In this document: positions 45,840 through 57,704 of the stretch, in pieces
Layout of the letters: every line of letters begins with the position of its first letter
How positions within the stretch are numbered: the stretch's first letter is position 1
Assembly: GCA_025506515.1 (NCBI GenBank)
Contig: CM046453.1
Span: 41,733,727 to 41,797,726 of the forward strand
From: Flaveria trinervia
Taxonomy: Eukaryota > Streptophyta > Magnoliopsida > Asterales > Asteraceae
Direction of reading: 5' to 3'
DNA length: 64,000 nucleotides
Translations under genes and position numbers: made by a program
The notes under the pieces: model-generated
Databases searched by the model: none
What the model was told of the DNA's origin: nothing
What the model saw: the letters and a program-made list of their open reading frames with translations, nothing else

Positions 45840-45853
45840 AGATCCCCCTAGGC
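45840..45853 (-). other. Polypurine tract of Copia D
   Basis: The - strand reads GCCTAGGGGGATCT directly before the 3' LTR; purine core AGGGGGA. Confidence 0.75.
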
Positions 45854-45880
45854 TGATGCTACCAAAACTCTTTGAAGACT

Positions 45881-48800
45881 TCAAATATCAACAATCCTCA
45901 TTATGATGATGACCATCCCTTTCTTCATGAGATGACTAGGATCACTCAGACTCTCAAAATGTCTTCTCATATCAAAGAGATCATGCAGAGGCAGATTGAA
46001 CATGTCTTGCCACGTGTAGACATCCTCAATGCCTTGTTCTCTAATGACATGCCATCTTTCTGGATTTGTAATGTATCTCCAGGACAAGATGGGTCTTCCT
46101 GCAGGTAGAGTAGCTACTTGATTTGGAGTTGTTGTAGCATCCTCTGACTGCACATCCTCAGGATGTTCTGACTCATCCTAAGGTTCAGAAAAGGATGTTT
46201 CTTTCTTCTTCTTTGGTTTTGGCTTTGAAGCCATCCTTTTCTTTCTCTTTGTTCCTTTTAACTGAGAAGACTGGCCAACAACACCTGATTAATCTTCTTT
46301 GTCCTTCTTAATTAGGTCTTCCTCTCTCACAGGTTAAGAAGGAGAGGGAGTCTGACCCTGCTATGGATAAGAAGAGGAAGTTTGCTAAGATTCAACAGGA
46401 GGTTCAGGTTGTGTTGTCTCTGGTTGTTCAACCTTAACCTCCACTTCAGGTGGAGCTTGGCTTGGAGGGGAGTGTAAGTCAATCAGCTCTCCACTCTTGA
46501 TCTTCTACTTGATTACCCTTATATGCTCATCGATAGTGGATAGAGAAATAGGGCGAAGTCTCCTTGCGGAGAATCCATACAGCTTCAAGAAGTTCATCAT
46601 CCTCTACATGTCTGCATACTTCTTCATGCTCTTCTGGATGATGCTCTTGACTTAGCAGCTTCTTCCTTTAGTTTCATTTTAATTGTCTTTCTTTCCTTAA
46701 CTATCTCAAGTTGAAGTTGTTTGAGATACTCAAACTCAACATAGTCATAAGATAAGGGAAGAAGTGCACCTGCCTAATAGAGGCCTATGGCACCCAGGTA
46801 GTTGATCATATTGATCTTGTCTTCTTCTTTGTCTACCTGAGCTTCATGTTGAACCACACCCTCATGTGTAGGACTTTCTTGAACTGGGGAGAGAGTGGGC
46901 ACATGCTTATATAATCTTTTCTTTCTTCTTTCTTCTTTCATTTGTACCAGTAGCTAAAGCATCTTCTGCTTCTTTCTTCTCCTTTGACCTTTCTCTATCA
47001 ACTAGTTCATTTAACTCCTCTATGGGGAGAGAAATGACATTGTCAATGTCATAGTTCCTGGTCTGCAAGTTGTTGATCCTGACTACCCTCAACTCATCAT
47101 CTTGAGTGTTTGGTCTAGGGGCAGCCCTGATAGCAGTTTCCATGAGTCTTACAAACCCAGAAGAGGAACTTTCTCCCCTCAGCTTTCTTTTCCTCTCTCT
47201 CCTCCTCCTCAATATCCTCAGATTTCATCTTTCTTTTCCCTTTGTCACTCACAAACCTTTATGACTCAGGGTGGAGAGAGCTTTGGCCTTTATTGCTTGG
47301 TGTAGCATCCAAGCTCTAGCTAGAGAAATATTGAGAAGCACCTTCACCAGTAGGTGTCTCAATAAGGGTATGAATCTCTGCAGCAGTTGATGATGCTGAG
47401 ATCGGGCTCTTAGGTTCTGCCACTGGGCCTTGAGTCAAGATTTCCCCTATGAAACTAATCTTAGGGTCTGCCTTATCATCCAGTTGACTTGCATTGCCTG
47501 ATTGCCTTAGTCTCCTTCTGAAGCTGAACTCTGCAGTGATCCTGTATTGGATTCTTTGAGCTAGCCTGTCAGCTTGTCTTGATTGGCTTTGATTGATTAG
47601 GGGCATGTTGACTAGATCCAGACCTTGATAGAAGTTCAAGGTCTGAAAATTAAAGACCTCTTGCTGCCCTTGAACTCTAAGAATGATGAGGGCTCTTCTG
47701 TTGTTTTCATATCTCCACCCAATGATATGATTTGATGATGATGGAGATGACATAGCCCTTGGTATTCCTTCCTCAAACATACTCTGTATGAAGGAGTCTA
47801 TGGAGTCCACATCAATGTTAACTTGAGGAAGTTGATGAGTGTGCACAACTGCAAGTAAGGATGGTGAGTCCGCAATGTCCACACTCTCTGAAGAGCTCCC
47901 AGGTTTTGTGATTGTAATGACTTTCTCCCCCTTTTTGGTAGCATCACCCTCTTGCATAGGTGAGCTAAGAGTTAGGTCAATCACTTCCATAGGTTCTTGT
48001 GTTCCTAGTTTAGCTCCTCTTAAAGGTCTCCCAACTAGTTTTTTCTTAAGAGAAGAAATCTCAAGTTGTTGATCATTGACCCTATTTTGCAGAGTAGTCA
48101 CTTGAGATTCAAGGTGACTGACCTTGGAGACTAAACAGGTGCATGTTTTAGACAATTTTTGCACCTTTAGTCGTAAATTCCCCTCATCTTCACAAAAGAA
48201 TCATTGGGCGATGAGATGATTAGACCAGAGTCCTCTCTCTCACCACCAGCTTCAGTTCTTGGCCGTTGGATTTCCTCTGCTCACTCTTAGCCTCAGTTGA
48301 GATGTTAGTGGGCTGAGTTGCCATGCTTGAAGTCTTAATAATGGAATCACATTCAAAAGTGAGAGCCTCTTCCATATGGACATCCTGAACAGGTTCAGAA
48401 GTGTCCACCTTAGTAGTAGGTGACTGATGTGGGCTAGAAGTAGGAGACTTAGGAGCACTCATCTCTCTTTGAGTAATGGAAAAGAATAAAGAATCATGGT
48501 ACTCACTGAAACCTAGATCTTCATCAGTATAGAAGTCAAGGTTGGGGATTGGTTGGTTTAAGTCGAATGGTTAGGGATGGTAAGTGTCCCCTGAAGGTTG
48601 ATCACTTGAGTGTTGCGACTCAGAATGATGGCTTAAGTCATTTGGGCTTATGAGCTCATCAGGCTGAGCATGAGGGACCTCAGCACTAATTATTGAAGGA
48701 ATGGGAGAGGTCTGCTTCTCTGGAGAAGTGGGAGCTCTAGTGTCCACTTCTTCCTACGTGGGTGAGTGTATAGGGACCTGAATAGATTGAATTGTCTGTG

Positions 48801-49242
48801 TAGGGGTTCGTTTGTGTTTTCTTTGGTAGGTGTGGTTGATTTGTGGCTATTGAGGTGGTTGGGATGTTGAAGGTGTGGGTTCAACACTAGCTGGTGCTAC
48901 TAGGTTGTCACCTTAAGCATTGAGCTGTAAAATTTTTAGGACAAGGACTGTTTCTATCCCAGAGAAGCCAACAGTGGGATTTCTTAGTATTTTAAAGATG
49001 TCAGGCTTCATCTGTCCCAATTTAAGAGTATTACCTATTCCCCTTAATTATGAGCCCAGTTCACAGTTAAAAAGGTATTGAACATATCTAGGGAATATAT
49101 AGTACTCTAAGGAGTCCAATTTTGCAAGCAGATTAGTATAAACAAACTGAGAGTACTTGAACTTGACTCCCTAAACCATCCCATGAAGTTGAAGGAGAGA
49201 TCCTCAGGAATCTTATCCCATCCACTATGCTTGTTTGATAAG
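45881..49242 (-). pseudogene. aORF of Copia D, C-terminal portion
   Basis: Continuation of the 58398-57948 fragment after removal of E; about 1,270 codons for the whole. It begins LIKQA, as in E. Visible parts: Ser/Pro-rich region (48900-48220), coiled coil (VSHLESQVTTLQNRVNDQ, about 48130-48040), an open stretch to 47316 with IDSFIQSMFEEGIPRAM and IIGWRYENNRRALIILRVQ, a basic RRRRERKRK stretch (47210-47180), NYDIDNVISLPIEELNELVDRE, the double basic cluster KRKKR...KKKK (46202-46249), and a conserved C-terminus (46153-45881; PILSWRYITNPERWHV, YTWQDMFNLPLHDLFDMRRH). Stops and shifts are scattered. No membrane span. Function unknown. Confidence 0.8.
46202..46249 (-). other. Bipartite NLS-like cluster in aORF of D
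   Basis: KRKKRMASKPKPKKKK on the - strand: two basic blocks separated by a short linker. E has the same pair at 56759-56806, although D and E have diverged around it. Confidence 0.65.
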
Positions 49243-49247
49243 CTGTG
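49243..49247. repeat. Target site duplication of Copia E, left copy (CTGTG)
   Basis: CTGTG precedes the E 5' LTR; the right copy at 57943-57947 reads CTATG (one change). The E aORF, used as a reference, shows that D coding sequence rejoins when E and one copy are removed. Confidence 0.85.
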
Positions 49248-49686
49248 TGTAGGGATTAATAAAGAGGTTGATGCAACCTAAACATCATAAGTCTATCCTG
49301 CATGCTGCACAAGTGCATTCAAGAAGAAGCTTAGGAAGTTTCACACATGAAACAGAAAATACTCGAAGTGTGAAATCTTCCGAAGCCAACACCAATATCT
49401 CTTGAAGCCAAACATGAAGTCTTCTGAAGCCTCAGAGACAAAGTCTTCCCGAGCCTCATGTTCATGAAGACAGATTTCTTCCGAACACTTTTAGTAACTT
49501 GCTTTATCTGATGTACTATTCAATAAAGCTGGACACCTTTCCACTGCATCTCTGCAAGTCACCAACTTACATGAGTTAGTGAAAAGGTCCATGCTTTTGG
49601 TAACTGTACATTAAGATCTTGAGTCTGTAACTTTCTACTTTATGTACTTTATCCTTTTTGTGAGCTATGGCATGTCATAGTCACAA

Positions 49687-49711
49687 GTCAAAAGCCAATC
49701 TGCCTTTTGAC
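49687..49711. other. LTR hairpin, Copia E 5' LTR
   Basis: Arms GTCAAAAGCCA and TGCCTTTTGAC around ATC, one mismatch; the 3' LTR copy at 57596-57620 is perfect. Confidence 0.7.
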
Positions 49712-49786
49712 TCTACAATTGATTTTGTTTGTTTCTAGTCAATTGTATCCAGCTGGCTTTCAAAGTATAGCCGACTGTAGGATGTA

Positions 49787-49795
49787 GTATAAGTA
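49787..49795 (+). promoter_or_regulatory. TATA-like box, Copia E 5' LTR
   Basis: GTATAAGTA in the context GGATGTAGTATAAGTATC, same in the 3' LTR. Confidence 0.55.
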
Positions 49796-50035
49796 TCTCA
49801 TGTTCCTGTATCTTTCGAATATGCTTTTGTAACACTTGTAATAGATCATAGAGAAAGCAATATACTGCATTCTTGAAAACCATACACTTGTGTTCTTTGT
49901 GTTCTGTCTCTCTTGCATTACTTGTGTTCTTAGCATCTCAACTTGGTTAATCGAGTTTACTGTTTGATTAAAGTTTAGTTAACCTTCTCTTTGTGTTGTT
50001 TTGTTGTAACTTACACCCTTCAACGATCCAGCATT

Positions 50036-50050
50036 TGGTATCAGAGCTCT
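50036..50050 (+). other. Primer binding site, Copia E
   Basis: TGGTATCAGAGCTCT two bases after the LTR; the standard initiator tRNA-Met site. Confidence 0.92.
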
Positions 50051-50115
50051 TCAGGCTCTTGATATAAGTTCTCACCATCTTAAAATCTCACATACACAAA
50101 TACTAAACTTTTCAA

Positions 50116-52790
50116 ATGGTAGCCATTTGCAAAACTGATATGGAAACTGGAACCATGAACAAGTCCCCACTGATCACTCTTGATGAGTTTGACACGTGGT
50201 GTTTAAGAATGGAAGGTTTCATCAGGTATCTTGATTCAAGAATGTGGGAGTCTATTGAGAATGGACGTTTCATACCCAGCACCCCTTCTGCTACTGGTGC
50301 TGGTATGATTCCCAAAGATGTGGCTAACTACTCTGATGAAGATAGGAAGAGAGTAGAGATAGACAGAAAAGCCATGACAACCCTTCAAACTGCCCTTCCA
50401 AACTCTGTGTACAGAGGTTTCAAAAAGTGCAAAACAGCCAAGCAGCTGTGGGATGCACTGAAACTAATGTATGAGGGTTCCTCTGAAGCCAAGGAGAACA
50501 AGAAGGATCTCCTAAAGCAGCAGTTTGAAAACTTCACCTTCAAAACAGGTGAAACCATGACTCAATCGTATTTCAGGTATGTTGAGATTGTGGATACCTT
50601 AGTGGATGGAGGAGTTTCTCTTGAAAATCGAGATATTGTAAGGAAGTTCATGTCCTCACTTCCTAGGCAATGGACACACTAGTGTGTGGTGATCAAGAGA
50701 ACTGAAAATCTCAAAACTCTTACTTTTACAGAGTTATATGGGATTCTCAGTGGCTACTAGATGGAGATGAACATGCAAGGTTCATCTGGCAACTCCAACA
50801 ATCAAATGGGTTCGGCCTTACATGTGGTTGAAAGGGATAGCATAGAAACCAAACATCATCTCTTATGCTACCCTGACAATTCACCAAAAGGTCCTTTCAT
50901 CACCTTCCCAGATACACCAAGGGAGAACTCCACTCAAGGAAGCCCATTCCAAGAGACAAGCTCTTCTCAAGCTTTTGTGTCTTCTGATGAAAGCTGTGGA
51001 AACTCTTTTTTCACTCTTGAAGACCTGGACTGTATCCATCCAGATGATCTGGAATACATGGAAATAGTTCAACAGATGGCTCCTTTTACTCACAAAGCCA
51101 AGAAGTTCTACAAGAGGACTAGAAGGAAGTTTCCAAGCAATACAACTAGTGGAAAGTTTGGACTGGATAAAGGCAAAGTCAAGTGTTACAACTATAACTC
51201 GATGGGCCACTTTGACAGAGAGTGTAAGGCACCTAGAACAAATGGTGGCCAAACACAATCCAGACCAAACTACACTAACAAAACTCTCCAGACTGAGAAG
51301 TCAAAGCAGCAAGCTGCTGTTGCTGTTGAAGAAGGAGGCTTTGACTGGAGCTTTCAGGTGGAAGATGCTTCTCAAAACCAAGAACTAATGACAGATCATG
51401 ATGAAGCCAAGGTATTGGAACGTCTCTGTACTCCTGAATGCATTGCTAAAGCTAACAGATACAGGTCCTACAAGTTGGACTAAGACCTGACCTTGAGTCC
51501 TTAAACATTTAAAATCTGATTTTAGAAAGTCTGAAAATGATTATAAACTGAAGATAGAGGGCTTAGAGAAACCATTTCAGTTCTAAAACATGAGCACACA
51601 GATTTTAGGACTCAAATCAAAGATCTCATAACCAAGTTAACTGAGTGCCAGGCTAAGCTTATGATCAGCAAAGCCAGTGCACAAAAGAGTGTTCTTGAAG
51701 AAGAGACCTTCAAGTACATGATATCCTCATCCCTGCATAACAAAGTGTGCTATCAAAACAGGCAGGGACTGTGAAGATGAGCTTCCTCTCATAGATCCTA
51801 TGAGTGAAGATGATGAAGAAGAGATAGTGAAGAATCCCTTTAAGAAGAGTGAAGAGGAGGATTCCAAGAAGGGCCACTATCCTTCTGAGGAGAAAAAGAA
51901 GACTCTGATGACCAAGTCCACGAGAAAGAACTTGATCAGAAAGAGCAAAAGAAAGGCACGGAAGGCTCAAGAGATCAAGGCTACTTTTGACTTTACGCAG
52001 AAACAAGTTTTTATCTCTGTAGGGTTTAAAGTGGTAGGGACTAGATACATCAACCAAAACTCTTCTGCTAAGAGTCCTGGTTCTTGTTCAACTCATCTCA
52101 GTAGCAAGAAGAAGACTGATCTGCTGTGTAACACTGCTGCATAGTCTCGACCATCAAACTCTAAGCACAGTCCTCAGCCCAAGAGAATTGTCTCAGCATC
52201 TGTAAAGATGAAGGTGGGGAAGGGATGTGACCAAAGACAGTCCTATTCCATGGAAAAGGCTCTTGTGAACAAGAAGATGAATTGTGTCATGTGTGAAAGT
52301 ACCACTCACATTGCTAAGGATTGTCCCTTCAATCCTAAAGGTACTGTCCATATGACCAAAACAAAGACTTCAAAGGGTCTCAAGAAGATTCAAGCTTCGG
52401 ATGAAAACTTGTTTCCTTTGAAAGCTCTAAATCTAAAAAGAAGGGAAGTGGAAAATTGCCTTCGGAAGAAAAGTTGGTCTCGGAAGAAAGGAGTTCTTCC
52501 AAAGCACTAAAGTATGCTGCAGTGTCTGCATAATCTTCCGAAGGTTCAGTCATCAAAACTTCCGAAGTTCCAAAAGCTTCCGAAGTTTTGAAGGTCAAGT
52601 CCAAGACTCCAAAGGTGGTGTGGATGTCTAAGAAAGACCAAGTGACTGAGAATTCTCCAACAACAACAGCTCAATATCCTCTTAGAACAACCATAGGATC
52701 TATTACTGTTGAATTACCTTCTGCAAATGAGCCCAAGACAAGAAAGGCGTGGGTTTCCAAATATAACTAATCTTTCTCTTTGTGCAAGGA
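50116..52790 (+). pseudogene. Copia Gag, element E
   Basis: ATG 50116 opens a 188-codon stretch with the Gag core (EFDTWCLRMEGFIRYLDS, KQLWDALKLMYEGS, QQFENFTFKTGETM, SLPRQWTH). TAG at 50680-50682 and at 50758-50760 interrupt the frame; both look like CAG-to-TAG changes, as the same frame continues to 51483. A first knuckle near 51184-51225 is CYNYNSMGHFDREC, with its second Cys lost. A charged region (51490-52140; LVKKS-like Lys/Glu runs) is shifted. The second knuckle, CVMCESTTHIAKDC, is intact at 52283-52324. After it the coding sequence contains ACTTCCGAAG repeats (52525-52590) read as Ser-Glu repeats. Confidence 0.87.
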
Positions 52791-52904
52791 CAACTGAAGA
52801 CAGACAAAAATATATGGATCATAGACAGTGGCTGTTCCAGGCAGGTCACTACTCCAGAACTTTGAAAGGATTAAATGGATGACCAGTTGCTTTTGGAGGA
52901 CCGT
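52791..52904 (+). pseudogene. Protease stub of element E and deletion junction
   Basis: WIIDSGCSRQVT carries the active-site DSG (about 52812-52835), followed by the region aligned with FERINGG and FGG of D. Homology to protease stops at about 52904, where CTTCCGAAG-rich spacer begins. The rest of PR, all of IN, RT and RH are missing. Confidence 0.85.
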
Positions 52905-53391
52905 CGGAAGAGCTTTCAGTTTTAACTTCCGAAGCTTAAATACTTGTGTGAGACACTTACTTATTTTCAAGGACCATTTACTTCCGAAGCAAAATTAACT
53001 CTCGGAAGCTTTGTTGTTATATAAAGCACTCATGTTTTAATTTCTCTTCCGAAGCAAATTTCTCAAAACTCTCAGGAAATTCTTCCGAAATCATTTTAGC
53101 TTCGGAAGCTTTTTAATTAAAACCTCCGAAGATAATTAACCTTCGGAAGCTTTTTGACTTCCAAGAAAACTACTTTTTGAGCAAAAGTAAACTACTTTTT
53201 CAGAGGTGGGACCGACATCCGGATTTCAAAGTTTATCCTCTTTCATTAAACTTTATCTCAAATCCTTCTCACATATAAACCCAACGGTTTCCCCCTCTTT
53301 CTATCATCTGTTCTTCCTGCAAACCTAAAACCCCAAATTTCTCTCTGAAATTTCTTTCTCTCTTCTTTCTTCATCCTTAAGCTACTTCAAA
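52905..53391 (+). promoter_or_regulatory. Spacer of element E: CTTCCGAAG palindromes and putative aORF promoter
   Basis: About nine copies of the palindrome CTTCCGAAG or close variants lie in 52905-53160. A TATA-like ATATAAAC at 53273-53280, 112 bp before the aORF ATG, is followed by a CT-rich leader (53290-53380) typical of plant 5' UTRs. D has the same TATA at the same distance. Confidence 0.7.
53273..53280 (+). promoter_or_regulatory. TATA-like box upstream of aORF, element E
   Basis: ATATAAAC in the context ATATAAACCCAAC, 112 bp from ATG 53392; D reads TATATAAACCCAAC at 113 bp. Confidence 0.62.
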
Positions 53392-55445
53392 ATGGCCAAC
53401 CTTGCTTACAGAAATGATCCCAACTTTACCATGAAGCTACACAGACAACATAATCAGGTTTCTCTGTTAAGCTCTGAGAATGATCCTCATTTCTCAAAGG
53501 TTTGCCGTTTCCTAACTCTGTCAAACTACTTCACCTACCTAACCATTGATCCTCCACTCTATGCGGATCAGCTGCTTGAAATCTGGAAGACCCGCCAAGA
53601 GGTCATTATGGAAGGGGAGAAGGCACTGTCTGCCATAGTGCAGGGGAGAACAATCTTCATCACTCCGCCATCATCAATAGGCATCTTCAGCTGGATGATG
53701 AAGAAAGTGAGGTGTTTTTCCCAAAGGAAGCTGTCAATCATTCTTTTGAGCAGATGAGATATGAGGGAGATTTCTCTGTAAAGACCTTTAGGAAAGGAAG
53801 GTCTCATCCCAATGGAGATTCCTGCTGTATGTGGTCATCCACAACTTATCAAACAAGCATGGTGGATGGGACTAGATTCCTGAGGATCTCTCCTTCATAA
53901 TCCATGGAATGGTTCAGGGGGTCAAATTCAAATATTCTCAATTTGTTTATACAAATTTACTTGCTAATTTAGACTTCCTTAGAGTATTACATGTTTCCTA
54001 GATATATCCCGTACATTCTTAACTGTGAGCTGGGCTCACAGTTGAGGGAAACAGGTAACATTCTAAATGTGGGATAGACAAATCCCGACATCTTTAAAAT
54101 TCTATGAAAGCCCACTGTTGGATTCTCTGGGGTAGAAATAGCCCTAGTCCCAAAAATGTTAGAGCTCATTGCTTAAGGTGACAACCTAGCATCATAAGCT
54201 AGTGTTGAACTCACACCTGTTATCTCCCAACCACTCTCACAACCTCAAATCACCATCACTTACCAAAGAAAATCCAAACGAACCCCTGCAAAGGCTATTC
54301 AGTCTATGGAGGCCCCCATATACTCGCCATACAGGAAGAAGTGGACACTAGAGCTCCCACTTCTCCTGAGGAGCAGACCACTCCATCTCTTCAAGAATCA
54401 ATGCTGAGGTTCTTCATGCTCAGCCTGATGAGCTCATTAGCCCAACTGCTTTAAGCCATCATTCTGAGTCTCAACACTCAAGTGATCATCCTTCAGGGGA
54501 CAGTTAGCATCCCCAGCCTATAGATCTCAACCAACCAATTCCCAATCTTTACTTCTATACTCATGAAGATCTAGGTTTTAGTGAGTGTAATGAATCTTTC
54601 TTCTTTTCCCCTACTCAAAGAGAGATGAATACTCCTAAGTCTCCTACATCTATCCCATATCAGTCACCTACAACTGAGGTGGACACTCCTGAACATATTC
54701 AGGATGTCCATATGGAAGAGGCTCTCACTTCTGAAAGTGATTAGATCATTAAGACCTCTACCATGGCAACTCAGCCCACTAACATATCAACTGAGATTGC
54801 CAGTGAGCAGAGGAAATCCAGCAGCCAAGAACCTCAAGCTGATGGTGAGAAAGTGGACTTTGGTCCAATTATCTCATCCCCCAATGAGTCTTCTGATGAA
54901 GATGAGGGGAATCTGAGACTGCTGGTGTAAAAACTGTCTAAAACATGCACTTACTAAGTCTCAAAGGTCAGTCACCTTGAATCTCAGGTGACTACCTTAG
55001 ATAATAGGATCAATAATTAGCAACTTGAGATTTCATATCTTAAGGAAAAATTAGCTAGGAGACCCCTAAGAAGGCTCAACCAGGAACACAAGAACCTGTG
55101 GATGTGATTGACCTATCTTCTAGCTCACCTATGCAAGTGGGTGATGCTACCAAAAAGGGGGAGAAAGTCATTACAGCCATAGAACCTGGGTGTTCTTCAA
55201 AGAGAATGGACATTGAGGACTCACCATCCTCACATGCAATTATGCGTTCTCAGCAACCTCCTCAAGTTCACATTGATGTGGACTACACAGACTCCTTCAT
55301 ACAGAGTTTGTTTGAGGATGGGATACCAAGGGCTATGTCACCTTCACTATCTTCCAATCATATAATTGGGTGGAGGTATGACAACATCAGGAAAGCCCTA
55401 ATTATCATAAGAGTTCAAGTACAAAAAGAAATCTTCAACCCATGC

Positions 55446-55492
55446 AGAGTTCAGCTTAAGAAGGATCACTGTAGAGTTCAGCTTAAGAAGGA
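55446..55492 (+). repeat. 20-bp direct repeat in aORF of E
   Basis: AGAGTTCAGCTTAAGAAGGA occurs at 55446-55465 and 55473-55492, next to a deletion of about 150 bp relative to D (region FQTLNFYQGLDLVNM of D is missing). Confidence 0.85.
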
Positions 55493-56758
55493 GACTTAGG
55501 CAATCAGGCAATGCCATCGGTCAACTGGATGTGGAGGAGGATCTTAAGATTAGCTTCATAGGGGAATCCTTGACTGAAGCCCCAGTGGCAGAACCTGAGA
55601 GCCCTGTCTCATCATCATCAACTACTACAGAGATCCACATTCCTTCTGAGAAACCTGCTGGTGAAGGTGCTTCTCAACCTCTCTCTGGCCTGAGCTCAGA
55701 TACTGGAACAAGCAATGAAGGCCCAAGCTCTCTCCACCCTGAGTCACAAAGGTCTGTGAGTGACAAAGGGAAAAGAAAAATGACAACTAAGGAGATTGAG
55801 GAGGAGGAGAGAGAGAGAAAGGAGGCTAAGGGGAGAAAGTTCCTCTGCTGAGTCTTCAAGAATCATGGAGTCTGCTATCAGGGTTGCCCCCAGACCAGAT
55901 ACTCAGAATGATTAGTTAAGGGTAGTCAGAATAAACTATTTGCATACTAGGAACTATGACATTGACAATGTCATTTCTCTCCCCTTAGATGAGTTGAGTG
56001 AACTGGTTGACCTGGAAAGGTCAAGGAAGAAGAAGGAGGCAGAAGATGCAGAACTCCTAGTACATGTCAAAGAAGAGAGAAGAAGAAAAAGACTATACAA
56101 AGATATGCCTACCCTCTCCCCAGTTCGGGAAAGTCCTGGACAAGAAGATGTGGTTCAACAAGAACCTCAGGTAGACAAAGAAGAAGAGAAGATCAAGATG
56201 ATCAACTACCTAAGTGCCACCGGCTTCTATCAGGCAGATGCACTCCTTCCCTTGTCCTATGATTATGTTGAGTTTGAGTACTTAAAACAGCTTGAACTTG
56301 AGATAATCGAGGATAGAAAGACAACTAAGAAGAAACTAAGGGAAGAAGCTGCAAAATCAAGAGCCATCATCCAAAAGAGCATAAAGAAGTCTGTTGATAG
56401 GCACAGGATGATGAGCTTCTTGAAGATATATGGATTCCCCCGAAGGAGACTTGGCCCCATGTCTCTATCCACTATGGATGAGCATATTAGTGTGATCAAG
56501 CAGAAGATCAAAAGTGGAGAGCTCATTGATTTACACTCCACTCCAAGTCAAGCCCCATCTGAAATGGAGGTTACGGTTGACCAACCAGAGACAACCCAAC
56601 CTAGACCTCCTGCCGAAACTCAGCAAGCTTCATCTTCTGATCCACAGTAGGGTCGACCTCCCTCTCCTTCTGAGCCTAAGAGAGAGGAAGTCCCAATTGA
56701 GAAAGACAGTGAAGATAAATCTGGTGCTACAGGCCAGTCTTCTCAGTTAAAATCTGGT

Positions 56759-56806
56759 AAGAGAAAGAAGAGGATGGCTTCTAAACCAAACCCAAAGAAA
56801 AAGAAG
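56759..56806 (+). other. Bipartite NLS-like cluster in aORF of E
   Basis: KRKKRMASKPNPKKKK; same position and layout as D 46202-46249. Confidence 0.65.
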
Positions 56807-57159
56807 ACTGCACCCTCTTCTAAATCCCAGGATGAGTCAGAACATCTTGAGATTGTACAGCCAGAGGATGCGACATCAGCTCCAATTCAAACAGCTCCTC
56901 TAGCTTCAGGAAGACCCATCTTGCCTTGGACATACACCACAAATCCAGAAAGATGGCATGTCACTAGAGATCAAGGCATTGAAGACACTTATACATGGCA
57001 AGATATGTTTCAGTTGCCTATGCATGACCTCTTTGATATGAAAAGACACTTTGACAGTCTGAAGGATCTTGATCACCATATAAAGAAAGGATTGGTGATC
57101 ATCCTAATAAGGACTGTTGATATGTGAAGTCTGGTAAGTGTTTTGGTAGCATTAGCCTA

Positions 57160-57168
57160 CAGGGAGTT
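57160..57168 (+). other. Polypurine tract of Copia E
   Basis: CAGGGAGTT directly before the 3' LTR; shorter and less pure than in D, where AGGGGGA is kept. Confidence 0.65.
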
Positions 57169-57595
57169 TGTAGAGATTAATGAAGAGGCTGATGCAACCT
57201 AAACATCTTAAGTCTATCCTGCATGCTGCATAAGTGCGTTAAAGAAGAAGCTTATGAAGTTTCACACATGAAACAGAAAATACTCTTAGTGTGAAATTTT
57301 CCGAAGCCAAGACCAATATCTTCCGAAGCCAAACATGAAGTCTTCTGAAGCGTCAAGTTCATGAAGACAGATTTCTTCCAAAGACTTTTAGTAACATGCT
57401 TTATCTGATGTACTGTTCCATAAAGCTGGAGACCTTTCCGCTGCATCTCTACAAGTCACCAACTTACATGAGTTGGTGAAAAGGTCCATGCTTTTGGTAA
57501 CTGTACATTGAGATCTTGTCTTTAACTTTCTACTTTATGTACTTTATCCTTTTTGTAATAGATAAGGATGTGAGCTATGGCATTCATAGTCACAA

Positions 57596-57620
57596 GTCAA
57601 AAGGCAATCTGCCTTTTGAC
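57596..57620. other. Perfect LTR hairpin, Copia E 3' LTR
   Basis: Arms GTCAAAAGGCA and TGCCTTTTGAC around ATC, 11-bp arms, about 75 bp before the TATA-like box. Confidence 0.75.
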
Positions 57621-57695
57621 TCTACAATTGATTTTCTTTATGTCTAGTCAATTGTATCCAGCTGGGTTTTAAAGTATAGCCGGCTGTAGGATGTA

Positions 57696-57704
57696 GTATA
57701 AGTA
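57696..57704 (+). promoter_or_regulatory. TATA-like box, Copia E 3' LTR
   Basis: GTATAAGTA, same context as in the 5' LTR. Confidence 0.55.

Larger units (their letters stand above)
49248..50033 (+). repeat. 5' LTR of Copia E (786 bp)
   Basis: TGTAGGGATT at the start, ending in CA before the PBS. U3 carries CTTCCGAAG-type motifs (49375-49480), a hairpin (49687-49711, one arm mismatch) and a TATA-like box (49787-49795). Confidence 0.93.
53392..57127 (+). pseudogene. aORF of element E, frameshifted
   Basis: About 1,245 codons, ATG 53392 (MANLAYRNDPNF) to TGA 57125-57127 (IRTVDM). The N-terminal domain (53392-53900; HNQVSLL, DPPLYADQLLEIWK, VQGRTIFITP) is homologous to that of A/B/C. It shifts frame near 53672 and shows stops to 54900. 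A coiled-coil segment lies near 54960-55060. Then VIDLSSSSPMQVGDATKKGEK and SFIQSLFEDGIPRAM (55098-55340), a local deletion plus a 20-bp direct repeat near 55446-55492, acidic/Lys-rich 55531-55851, NYDIDNVISLPLDELSELVD (55950 on), LSTMDEHISVIKQKIKSG, the double basic cluster 56759-56806, and the conserved C-terminus TNPERWHVTRDQGIEDTYTW. No membrane segment. Function unknown. Confidence 0.82.
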
